Part shown: positions 1 to 6,264 of the stretch, in pieces | Position numbering within the stretch: the stretch's first letter is position 1 | How the letters are laid out: every line of letters begins with the position of its first letter | Assembly (NCBI GenBank): GCA_955652025.1 | Contig: CATPAO010000338.1 | Span: 1-6,477 of the forward strand | Source of the DNA: Casimicrobiaceae bacterium | GTDB taxonomy: Bacteria > Pseudomonadota > Gammaproteobacteria > Burkholderiales > Casimicrobiaceae | Reading direction: 5' to 3' | DNA: 6,477 nt | Notes under the pieces: generated by a model | What the model was told of the DNA's origin: nothing | The model's database searches: none | The model's input: the letters and a program-made list of their open reading frames with translations, nothing else | Position numbers and translations under genes: made by a program

Positions 1-73
1 CGGCGGGCCTTCGGCCGGGCTCGGTGGGGCCGGTTAACTTGTGGCGGTAGGCTCCGAAGCAGCGGACGGACAC

Positions 74-304
74 ATGCGCCTCGCCTTTGAGTTTGTTGCG
101 ACACTGAGTGCCACTCTTTTTTGTGGGGCGGCCATCTACGTTAATCTCGTCGAGCACCCAGCGCGAATGGGCTGCAACACCGAGATTGCCGCGACTGTCT
201 GGGCGCCGAGCTACAAGCGCGCCACCGTCATGCAAGCATCGCTGGCCATTCTTGGCTGCATCGCGCCCTTGACTTGCATCAAGCCCGGTATCGGAGTTTC
301 ATGA
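74..304 (+). pseudogene. Truncated DUF1772-like membrane protein (N-terminal part)
   Basis: The reading frame gives about 76 residues from ATG 74, or 87 residues from an in-frame GTG at 41. It contains one hydrophobic helix followed by a segment with the features VNLVEHPAR, then W-x-PSYKRA and MQASLAILG. This pattern resembles the start of DUF1772 (anthrone-oxygenase-like) small membrane proteins, which usually run to about 150 residues with four helices. Here the similarity ends near residue 62, the next residues look unrelated (IAPLTCIKPGIGVS), and a stop follows at 302-304. The other two frames after this point do not resume the domain, so a deletion or rearrangement is more likely than a simple frameshift. 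An FNR-like site (269-282) lies within its tail, in keeping with that stretch now serving as the upstream region of the next operon. Function is unknown. The family assignment rests on remembered consensus only. Confidence 0.5.
269..282. promoter_or_regulatory. FNR/ANR/DNR-type site upstream of the symporter operon
   Basis: TTGACTTGCATCAA matches the FNR-family core TTGA-N6-TCAA exactly and differs from the full TTGAT-N4-ATCAA consensus at one position. It lies 96 bases before the first operon gene. If its centre is at -41.5, the -10 hexamer would be TGCCAT (305-310), a weak match. A slightly shifted extended -10, TG-c-CATAAG (305-313), fits TATAAT better but puts the site near -44.5. The site overlaps the tail of the truncated upstream frame. 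It is a sequence match, not proof of binding. Confidence 0.45.
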
Positions 305-326
305 TGCCATAAGGCGACGGCTGTTC

Positions 327-358
327 CAGGCCTGCCGACCGGCCGCGCCGCGGGCCTG
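327..358 (+). other. Possible hairpin in the operon leader
   Basis: CAGGCCTGC (327-335) can pair with GCGGGCCTG (350-358) as a nine-pair stem with one G-U pair and a GC-rich 14-base loop. It ends 20 bases before the ATG of the first operon gene and is not followed by a T run, so it does not look like an intrinsic terminator. It could shape the leader RNA or be a by-product of high GC content. Confidence 0.25.
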
Positions 359-366
359 AGCCAGAT

Positions 367-374
367 AAGGGGGA
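367..374 (+). promoter_or_regulatory. Strong ribosome binding site for the DUF485 gene
   Basis: AAGGGGGA lies four bases before ATG 379. It is the clearest Shine-Dalgarno sequence in the operon and fixes the start of the DUF485 protein. Later genes in the operon have weaker sites, which suggests that their translation partly depends on coupling. Confidence 0.6.
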
Positions 375-378
375 AAGC

Positions 379-708
379 ATGGCACAAACGCCAAAGCTCG
401 ATTGGAAGGCGATCGTCGCCGATCCGCGTTTCCAGGCGCTTCGCGCGAAAAAGATCCGGTTTCTTTGGGGGCTGATGGTCTTTTCGATCGTCTATTATTT
501 TCTGCTTCCCGTCGGCGCGGCCTATTTCCAGGACCTGTTCAAGATCAAGGTCTGGGGACCGGTCAATGTGGGCCTACTGTTCGCGTTGTCGGAATTCATC
601 GTCGCGTGGGGTATCGCGTTCTGGTACGCCTGGCGGGCGAACGTGGAATTCGACGCGATGGCGACGGACCTCATTCGCAACGCAGAAAAGATCGGGGGTG
701 CGCGATGA
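379..708 (+). CDS. DUF485 family (YjcH-like) inner-membrane protein
   Basis: This 109-residue protein belongs to the DUF485 family, small two-helix membrane proteins nearly always encoded next to ActP-type symporters. What can be seen: a soluble start with the family feature DPRFQAL (15-21), a first membrane helix at about 28-49, a short loop, a second helix at about 61-84, and the signature YAWRANVEFD (83-92) at the cytoplasmic end. The length is normal for the family. The start is fixed by a strong Shine-Dalgarno sequence. The stop codon overlaps the ATG of the symporter gene (ATGA at 705-708), so the two are translationally coupled. The role of YjcH-type proteins is not firmly known; an accessory subunit or assembly factor of the symporter is the usual inference. 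It is not the DUF4212 small partner (TIGR03647 type) found with some related symporters. Confidence 0.9.
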   Translation: MAQTPKLDWKAIVADPRFQALRAKKIRFLWGLMVFSIVYYFLLPVGAAYFQDLFKIKVWGPVNVGLLFALSEFIVAWGIAFWYAWRANVEFDAMATDLIRNAEKIGGAR

Positions 709-2609
709 ACCGCAACCGCCTCCTCGCTTTCGCGCTGTTCGTCGCCGCTGGCTCGATCGCCTTGCCCGCGTTTGCGCAGGGCGCCGTCGCAGACAAATGG
801 CGCTGGCTCACTTTTCTGGTTTTCGGCGCCATTATCGCCGTGACCATGTTCGTGACGTATCTCGCAGCCAAGCGCGTGAAAAGCGTCGCCGATTTTTACA
901 CGGCCGGAGGCGGTGTATCGGGCCTGCAGAACGGCTGGGCAATCGCCGGCGACTACCTCTCCGCGGCATCGTTCCTCGGCATCGCCGGTCTGATCTCGCT
1001 CTACGGGTACGACGGTTTCATGTACTCGGTCGGTTGGCTCGTCGCCTACATCACCGTGCTGCTGGTGATCGCGGAGCCGTGCCGCAACATCGGCAAGTAC
1101 ACCCTTTCCGACATCCTCGCGTACCGCAACGACCCAAAGAAAACGCGCATCGTCGGCGCGTTGTCGGTGATCACCGTGTCGACGTTTTACCTGACCGCAC
1201 AAATGGTCGGCGGCGGCGTGTTGGTTAAAACTCTGATCGGCATCGACTACGAGATTTCCGTGATCGTCGTGGGTGTGCTGATGCTGGGCTACGTGCTCTT
1301 CGGCGGCATGGTCGCGACGACCTGGGTGCAGATCATCAAGGCGATCCTGCTCGTCACCGCATCGATCCTGCTCGTAATTTTGGTCTGGACACCGTATGGA
1401 TTTAGCCTGCCCGGCTTTCTGGAGGCAGTCGTCGGCGACGTCAAGGTGCAGGGACAGGTGGCCGCCCTTCTGGGCGACGCGTCCCGTACGATGACACCGG
1501 AACAACTCGGCCAGCGCTTCCTCGAGCCCGGGCTGTATTTCAAGGCGCCGATCGACCAAATCTCGCTCGGCATGGCGCTCGTGTTTGGAACCGCGGGCCT
1601 GCCGCACATCCTGATGCGCTTTTTTACCGTGCCGACGGCGAAGGAAGCGCGCAAGAGCGTGATCTGGGCAATGGCGATCATTGGTGGCTTCTACGTGCTC
1701 ACTATTTTTCTCGGCATGGGAAGCGCGATCAACGTCGGCGCGCCGAACATCAAGGCGATCGACGCCGGCGGCAACATGGCGGCACCGCTGCTCGCGCAGT
1801 ATGTGGGCGGCGGGGCCGACTCGCTGCTCGGCAATCTGTTCCTCGCGTTCGTCGCCGCCGTTGCGTTCGCAACGATCGTCGCCGTCGTTGCGGGATTGGT
1901 GTTGGCCGCGGCCTCGGCGATCGCGCATGATCTCTACGTTGGCGTGATTCGCGACGAGCACGTAACGCCGCAGGAACAGGTGAAGGCGGCGCGGATCGCG
2001 ACCGTCTTCGTGGGCGCGCTCGCGATTGCGATCGGTATCCTGGCGAAAGGCCAGAACGTCGCGCACCTGGTTGCGCTGGCATTCGCGGTGGCCGCCTCGG
2101 CCAACTTTCCCTGCGTGCTATTGACGCTCTATTGGAAGCGTTGCAACACCGGAGGCATCGTGCTCGGCATGATTGTCGGGACGTTGACTGCGATCGGCCT
2201 CGTCCTGGTCTCCCCGAACATGACGTATCCGAAAGTGGTGAAGGCCGCAGCGCAGAAAATCGTCGACGCAGCGCCCGCGCGCGAAGCGAAGCTCAATGCA
2301 GACCTCGCCGGCGCGCCCGATGATGCTGCGAAAACGAAGATCGCGAAGGGAATTACCGCGGTACAGAAGGACGTCGTAACAGCCAAGGCAAATCTCGAAC
2401 GCCTCAGGGACGACGAGACGTCGCTGGTGGGCCTCGAGAAGCCGTGGTTCGAGTTGCGCAATCCAGGGCTGATCTCGATTCCTCTTGGCTTTATCGCGGT
2501 CATCCTGGGATCCCTTCTCTACCGCGATCGACGTGCCGACGACATGTGGGACGAACTCTACGCCCGGCAGAACACCGGCATCCTCGCCGCGAAGGCTGCG
2601 GCGCATTGA
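705..2609 (+). CDS. ActP-like cation/acetate symporter (SSS family)
   Basis: This is a 634-residue member of the sodium:solute symporter family (TC 2.A.21), close to E. coli ActP, which imports acetate and glycolate. A signal-peptide-like start (1-25, ending PAFAQG) is followed by about a dozen membrane helices. Segments shared with ActP include DFYTAGGG (63-70), AIAGDYLSAASFLGI (79-93), LFGGMVATTWVQIIKA (198-213), FGTAGLPHILMRFFTVP (294-310) and AVAFATIVAVVAGL (385-398). The start at ATG 705 has a GGGGGT site just upstream and overlaps the preceding stop. An in-frame extension upstream to 402 overlaps the DUF485 gene and is rejected. The protein is about 85 residues longer than E. coli ActP (549). 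Most of the excess is a charged helical segment at about 510-580 between the last two membrane helices. The substrate is inferred to be acetate or another short carboxylate; the sequence does not settle which. Confidence 0.9.
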   Translation: MNRNRLLAFALFVAAGSIALPAFAQGAVADKWRWLTFLVFGAIIAVTMFVTYLAAKRVKSVADFYTAGGGVSGLQNGWAIAGDYLSAASFLGIAGLISLYGYDGFMYSVGWLVAYITVLLVIAEPCRNIGKYTLSDILAYRNDPKKTRIVGALSVITVSTFYLTAQMVGGGVLVKTLIGIDYEISVIVVGVLMLGYVLFGGMVATTWVQIIKAILLVTASILLVILVWTPYGFSLPGFLEAVVGDVKVQGQVAALLGDASRTMTPEQLGQRFLEPGLYFKAPIDQISLGMALVFGTAGLPHILMRFFTVPTAKEARKSVIWAMAIIGGFYVLTIFLGMGSAINVGAPNIKAIDAGGNMAAPLLAQYVGGGADSLLGNLFLAFVAAVAFATIVAVVAGLVLAAASAIAHDLYVGVIRDEHVTPQEQVKAARIATVFVGALAIAIGILAKGQNVAHLVALAFAVAASANFPCVLLTLYWKRCNTGGIVLGMIVGTLTAIGLVLVSPNMTYPKVVKAAAQKIVDAAPAREAKLNADLAGAPDDAAKTKIAKGITAVQKDVVTAKANLERLRDDETSLVGLEKPWFELRNPGLISIPLGFIAVILGSLLYRDRRADDMWDELYARQNTGILAAKAAAH

Positions 2610-2660
2610 CGCCAGCATAATAGTCTTGGGGATCCCTGCGCCAAGCGTCGCGGTCTCCGG

Positions 2661-4562
2661 ATGACACAGCGCGGTTCCGCCGTGGCGACTCCGGATCTGC
2701 TCCTCGACGCGACGCGGCACCTCCTGCGCAAGCACCCGCCATTCGATCGCATGGCGGACGACGCGTTCGCCTTTGCCATTCCACGGATGAAGCTCGCGTA
2801 TTTTGCGAAGGACCGCGAAATTCTCGCGCCGACCTCAGGACCCGCGACGCACTTGTACATCGTCCAACGCGGTCTTGTCGGCAGCCGGGTAACGGATCCC
2901 CGCGCCGATCCGGAGCCAACCCTCGGGCCGGGCGAATGCTTCCCCGTGGGCGCACTGTCCGCGGCGGGGGCGGCGACAAGGCTCTATCACGCTGCGCAGG
3001 ACACGTTCTGTTTCCTCCTCCTACGCGCCGATTTCCTTGAGCTGCGGCGGCGTTCGCCGGAGTTCGAGCGGTTCTGCGCGCAGGCCGTTACCGAAACGCT
3101 CAAGCAATCGCTCGCGCAGCTTTCCGCCCATTACGGGCAGCGCGCAGCCGAACAACAGAGTCTGGCGCGCCCGCTCGCGCAGCTCGTTCGCCGCGCGCCG
3201 GTCGCGTGCGCGGCTGACGTGCCGCTTTCCGAGGCACTCGAGCGAATGAACGACGAGCGCGTGCGTACCGTCGTCGTGTTGGGGCGCGACGGCGCGCCCG
3301 TCGGCGTGTTCACGCTGGTCGACCTGCTGCGGCGGGTCGCGCTCAAGGAGCGGCCGTTGACGACGCCGCTGGCCGACGTCATGTCGACGCCCGTCGTCAC
3401 GTTGCCGGCGGATGCCACTGCACATGAGGCGATGAGCGTCATGGCCGAGCGCGAAGTCCGGCAGGTGGTGGTTGTCGATGGCGGGCGGCTCGTCGGCGTG
3501 ATCAACGAGCGCGATCTGTTTGCGCTTACGCGCGTGTCGATGCGGCACGTGATCGAGGGATTGCACGCTGCTACGACACTGGACGCGTTGCGTGGCTGCG
3601 CTGACGACATCCGGCGCCTCACGCAAAGCCTGCTCGCACAGGGCGTGACGGCCGAGCCGCTCACGCGGACGATCGCCTCACTGAACGACGCCGTATCGCG
3701 GCGGGCCCTCGAAATGACGCTGGCCCGGCACCATCTCGCGGAGATTGACTGGTGCTGGCTGGCGCTCGGCAGCGAGGGGCGCGGCGAACAGACGTTCGCG
3801 ACCGACCAAGACAACTCGATAGTATTCCGGGATGTGGACCATGTGGCCACGCAACGGGCCGCGCTTCTCGCGTTCGCGCAAGATGGGAATGAAGCGCTGG
3901 CTGCGCTGGGATTTCCGTTGTGCACGGGACAGGTCATGGCCGGCAATCCGGAGCATTGCCTGACGCTCGCTGAATGGAAGGAACGGTTCATGGGTTGGCT
4001 TGTCGAGCCCACGCCGCCGGCGCTGCTCGGTGCCAATATCGCCTTCGATTTTCGGCCACTGTTCGGCGATTCGACGCTTTCCGACGAACTTCGCGCATGG
4101 CTTCTTGCCTATACGCGCGACAACAAGGTGTTCCTTCGCCTGATGGCGCAAAACGCGCTGGAGGTGGGGCCGCCGCTTGGACTGATCCGCGCCTTCGTTA
4201 CCGACGATGAATTGCCGCACCGGGGAACACTCGACCTCAAGACGCGCGGGACGCGCCTGTTCGTCGATGCGGCACGTGTGTTTGCGCTGGCGGATGGTAT
4301 TGTCGACACCGGAACGGCCGCGCGCCTTCGAACGGCCGGCCGCGCGCTTCGTATCGAGTCACGCCGTGTCGAGGCCACGATCGATGCATTCCACTTTCTG
4401 CAGTTGCTCCGCCTGCGACTGCAGGACAATGCGCCGAGCCACGCGGCGGCAAATCGGCTCGACCCCGACACCTTGAACGAAGTAGATCAGCGGATGTTGA
4501 AGGAGGCGTTCCGCCAGGCGCGCAAGCTGCAGGAACGCCTCAAGCAGACCTATCAACTCTAG
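2661..4562 (+). CDS. cNMP-like / two CBS / DUF294 nucleotidyltransferase protein
   Basis: This is a 633-residue soluble protein with four modules. Residues about 25-150 form a cyclic-nucleotide-binding fold in which the phosphate cassette is degenerate (GECFPVGAL at 91-99; no PRAAT-like motif), so cAMP binding is doubtful. Two CBS domains follow at about 180-230 and 237-292, with the typical GVFTLVDLL and GVINERDLF endings; such pairs commonly bind adenine nucleotides. A GlnD-like DUF294 nucleotidyltransferase comes next (about 320-460), with GSEGRGEQT (370-378) and the metal-binding pair D382/D384 in TDQDN, so it looks catalytically intact. A helical DUF294 C-terminal domain covers about 475-630. 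ATG 2661 is the first start after an in-frame stop, 51 bases after the symporter gene, with only a poor Shine-Dalgarno sequence. Proteins of this layout recur beside ActP-type symporters. A regulatory role in uptake or acetate metabolism is inferred; the nucleotidyl acceptor is unknown. Confidence 0.85.
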   Translation: MTQRGSAVATPDLLLDATRHLLRKHPPFDRMADDAFAFAIPRMKLAYFAKDREILAPTSGPATHLYIVQRGLVGSRVTDPRADPEPTLGPGECFPVGALSAAGAATRLYHAAQDTFCFLLLRADFLELRRRSPEFERFCAQAVTETLKQSLAQLSAHYGQRAAEQQSLARPLAQLVRRAPVACAADVPLSEALERMNDERVRTVVVLGRDGAPVGVFTLVDLLRRVALKERPLTTPLADVMSTPVVTLPADATAHEAMSVMAEREVRQVVVVDGGRLVGVINERDLFALTRVSMRHVIEGLHAATTLDALRGCADDIRRLTQSLLAQGVTAEPLTRTIASLNDAVSRRALEMTLARHHLAEIDWCWLALGSEGRGEQTFATDQDNSIVFRDVDHVATQRAALLAFAQDGNEALAALGFPLCTGQVMAGNPEHCLTLAEWKERFMGWLVEPTPPALLGANIAFDFRPLFGDSTLSDELRAWLLAYTRDNKVFLRLMAQNALEVGPPLGLIRAFVTDDELPHRGTLDLKTRGTRLFVDAARVFALADGIVDTGTAARLRTAGRALRIESRRVEATIDAFHFLQLLRLRLQDNAPSHAAANRLDPDTLNEVDQRMLKEAFRQARKLQERLKQTYQL

Positions 4563-4585
4563 CCGATCGGTGGCCGTCGCTCGCC

Positions 4586-5293
4586 GTGGGACTCATTGCC
4601 CGATCCGTCGATTTCATGTTCGGTGGTCCGAAGGTCCGCCGCGCACATGCCGACCGGCTCGCCGCCTGGAAACGCGGGGCGTGCATCGAATTGTCCCTTC
4701 CCCATGAGGAGGTCCGCTACGTCGTCGTCGATGTCGAAACGACGGGACTCGATATGCGTCGCGATACCGCGATCGCGATCGGCGCATTGGCGGTGTCGCA
4801 CCGCATGATCGCGTTCGACGATGGCTTCGACGTGGTGCTGCGGCAAGAGCACGCCAGCGCCGACGCCAATATCCTGATTCACGGCATCGGCGGGCAGGCG
4901 CAATTGACCGGCGAGAACCCGGCGCTCGCCATGCTCGATTTTATCGAGTTCGCGGGCAAATCGCCGCTCGTGGCATTTCGCGCAGAATTCGACCGCACGA
5001 TGCTCGAACGCGCCGTGCGTGACACGCTTGGCGTTGCGCTCGGACTGCCCTTCATCGACCTCGCGTTGCTGCTGCCTGCGCTGTTTCGGGGCACCGCATG
5101 CGACAGCCTGGACGATTGGCTAGCATATTTCGGCGTAGACGGGGCGGTCCGCCATCGCGCGCTCGGCGATGCGTACGCGACTGCACGGCTCTTCTTGATC
5201 GCGCTGGCCGCCGCCGATCTCGCGGGCATGGGCAGTGCTGCACAGCTATTGGCGACCCAAAAGGCGCAGCGCTGGCTGGGCACCCGCCGCTGA
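4586..5293 (+). CDS. DnaQ-like DEDDh 3'-5' exonuclease
   Basis: This 235-residue protein belongs to the DnaQ / DNA polymerase III epsilon exonuclease superfamily, which removes nucleotides from 3' ends using two metal ions. Exo I is VVDVETTGLD (47-56; D49 and E51). Exo II is the LVAFRAEFD segment (128-136), with D136 as the expected carboxylate but FR where HN is usual. Exo III is HRALGDA (190-196; H190 and D195), the DEDDh type. IHGI (98-101) is another family feature. About 40 residues precede the domain. There is no polymerase or beta-clamp-binding region that I can recognise, so this is a stand-alone nuclease and not the replicative proofreading subunit. GTG 4586 is chosen 23 bases after the previous stop; ATG 4616 (residue 11) is the alternative, and neither has a clear Shine-Dalgarno sequence. 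It is the last gene of the operon. The substrate is unknown. Confidence 0.85.
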   Translation: MGLIARSVDFMFGGPKVRRAHADRLAAWKRGACIELSLPHEEVRYVVVDVETTGLDMRRDTAIAIGALAVSHRMIAFDDGFDVVLRQEHASADANILIHGIGGQAQLTGENPALAMLDFIEFAGKSPLVAFRAEFDRTMLERAVRDTLGVALGLPFIDLALLLPALFRGTACDSLDDWLAYFGVDGAVRHRALGDAYATARLFLIALAAADLAGMGSAAQLLATQKAQRWLGTRR

Positions 5294-5450
5294 TTTTGTC
5301 GTGACCTACCTCGCGCGATCTTCAAAACTCTTGCCAGACTGATCCTGGCTCATGTCCGCATCGATCGAATAGCTCGCTTCCCATATTTCCGTCCTGCTAT
5401 TAACGTGCCAAGAACACCGGGAATCGCCAAGACGATGAATGGGCTACGCG
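5294..5450. other. Gene-free gap between converging genes
   Basis: This stretch separates the end of the exonuclease gene from the end of the minus-strand hemerythrin gene. I see no gene in it. One weak stem, GCCAG (5333-5337) with CTGGC (5345-5349), has no T run and is too short to call a terminator. On the minus strand one frame reads a short hydrophobic peptide, but no start codon or family supports it. Base composition is less GC-rich than in the operon. Confidence 0.5.
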
Positions 5451-6028
5451 TCAGTCCTGCGGTCCGACGCCGATAGGGGGTGGCGCGAGATTGACGATCT
5501 TCCGGAACAAGTCTTCGCATTCGTCCTCGGCCTTGGCGCCGAACAGCGGATCGCTGTGGCCGGTGAACGCTGCGTCGATTTCCTTCCAATCTTCCGTTGT
5601 CAGATGTTTGCGTGCCTGCGGTATTAGCTTGTCCTCCTCGGTCCGCATATGATCCCAGTGGAAGGCCGCATACGCCTGTACGGCCTCAGCAAACGCCGGA
5701 AACTCCGCTGCGCCTCCCTGCTCGTATCGCTCCAGTGCCTGATCAAGCGCGCGGATTTTTCTACGCCCACGCGATGTTCCATTTGTAGCTGATCGATCAG
5801 CGGTACGGCATCCTGACATCGCAGCGCAAGGAACCTAAAGAGGTAGGCGTCCTCCTTGGGATGGTGGAAGCGCTCCGGAAGGACGTCGATGTAGTGGACC
5901 ATCGCGTGGAGTACGTCGAACCTCGGCGCGGTTCCGCGAAGACGTATGTCGCGGACGATATAGAGCATGCCGTGCAGCACCGCGGCGAGCGAACGATGCT
6001 CGGAGCAGAGGATGTCGATCGCTTGCAC
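5451..6028 (-). pseudogene. Hemerythrin-like (HHE) protein, frameshifted
   Basis: Two overlapping minus-strand frames join into one 192-residue hemerythrin/HHE protein. The first part (from GTG 6028) holds SEH (9-11), the pair H55/E59 in FHHPKED, and MEH (83-85). The second part holds FHWDHMRTEED (123-133) and ends with the family-like NLAPPPIGVGP. These His and Glu residues are the expected di-iron ligands. The frames meet at a run of five A on the coding strand (T run 5756-5760). One extra A restores VEK-IRALDQALERY, the expected helix, so a single base has been lost there. Proteins of this fold bind O2, or act in NO or iron handling. GTG 6028 is chosen because AGGTGG lies just upstream and the protein then begins a few residues before the first ligand, as in relatives. 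As written, translation continues out of frame to 5624 and loses the fourth-helix ligands. A sequencing error is possible. Confidence 0.8.
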
Positions 6029-6032
6029 GAAT

Positions 6033-6038
6033 CCACCT
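6033..6038 (-). promoter_or_regulatory. Ribosome binding site for the hemerythrin gene
   Basis: AGGTGG on the minus strand lies four bases before GTG 6028. It decides the start in favour of this GTG over the upstream in-frame ATG at 6214, whose reading frame would run through the predicted promoter. Confidence 0.5.
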
Positions 6039-6081
6039 GAGCATCGGTTCGCCGATATGAGACCAACTCCTTGCAGAGCAT

Positions 6082-6124
6082 ACAGTAACGCATCCTTGGT
6101 CGGCAGTGTTTGACCCAAGTCAAA
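6082..6124 (-). promoter_or_regulatory. Predicted FNR/ANR/DNR-dependent promoter of the hemerythrin gene
   Basis: TTTGACCCAAGTCAAA (6109-6124) is a perfect inverted repeat with six-base arms and a four-base spacer, and it contains the FNR-family core TTGA-N6-TCAA. Read on the minus strand, TACTGT (6087 down to 6082) matches the three most conserved -10 positions (T, A and final T). It falls exactly where a -10 would lie if the palindrome is centred at -41.5, the class II activator position. The predicted transcript start is near 6075, giving a leader of about 47 bases before GTG 6028. No good -35 hexamer is present, as expected for an activated promoter. Which CRP/FNR-family regulator binds (FNR, ANR, or an NO-sensing DNR/NNR) cannot be told from the site. 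Confidence 0.6.
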
Positions 6125-6264
6125 TCCCAATCGGATCGACGTATGTGCAACCCGACGTTGCCTCCGAAACGATTGGTCGAACCAGGAGCTTGCGGTTGTC
6201 GCGGCGTGGTCCAAGCCGTAGCAATCCGCTCAGGGCTCACGGTGGTGCTAAGGTTGGCGCCTAT
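6125..6264. other. Gap between the VIT-like gene and the hemerythrin promoter
   Basis: This stretch follows the stop of the VIT-like gene and precedes the FNR-like site of the hemerythrin gene. Both genes run on the minus strand. I see no coding region, no convincing terminator hairpin and no repeat in it. Confidence 0.4.

Noticed and set aside
402..704. In-frame upstream extension of the symporter reading frame
   Set aside because: It overlaps the whole DUF485 gene, is Arg/Gly-rich with no family likeness, and ATG 705 has a ribosome binding site, a signal-like start and an ATGA overlap.
522..2066. Long minus-strand frame (514 residues) opposite the symporter
   Set aside because: It is rich in His, Arg, Asp and Glu with no domain. 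It is the usual shadow of a GC-rich gene on the other strand.
5340..5352. TGATCCTGGCTCA, identical to 13 bases near the 5' end of 16S rRNA
   Set aside because: The bases on either side do not match 16S rRNA and no rRNA follows, so it is a chance match.
5350..5450. Minus-strand hydrophobic peptide (SPFIVLAIPGVLGTLIAG and following residues) after the hemerythrin gene
   Set aside because: It has no start codon of its own and no recognised family. The longer frame containing it runs out of frame through the hemerythrin gene.
5756..5760. Programmed -1 frameshifting at the A5 run in the hemerythrin gene
   Set aside because: The zero-frame codons are GAA AAA, which do not form a proper slippery heptamer, and no downstream stimulatory structure was evident. 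A simple base loss explains it better.
6029..6214. Longer N-terminus for the hemerythrin gene, starting at ATG 6214
   Set aside because: The added residues resemble no family and cover the FNR-like site and -10 element. GTG 6028 has AGGTGG upstream and gives a normal-length protein.
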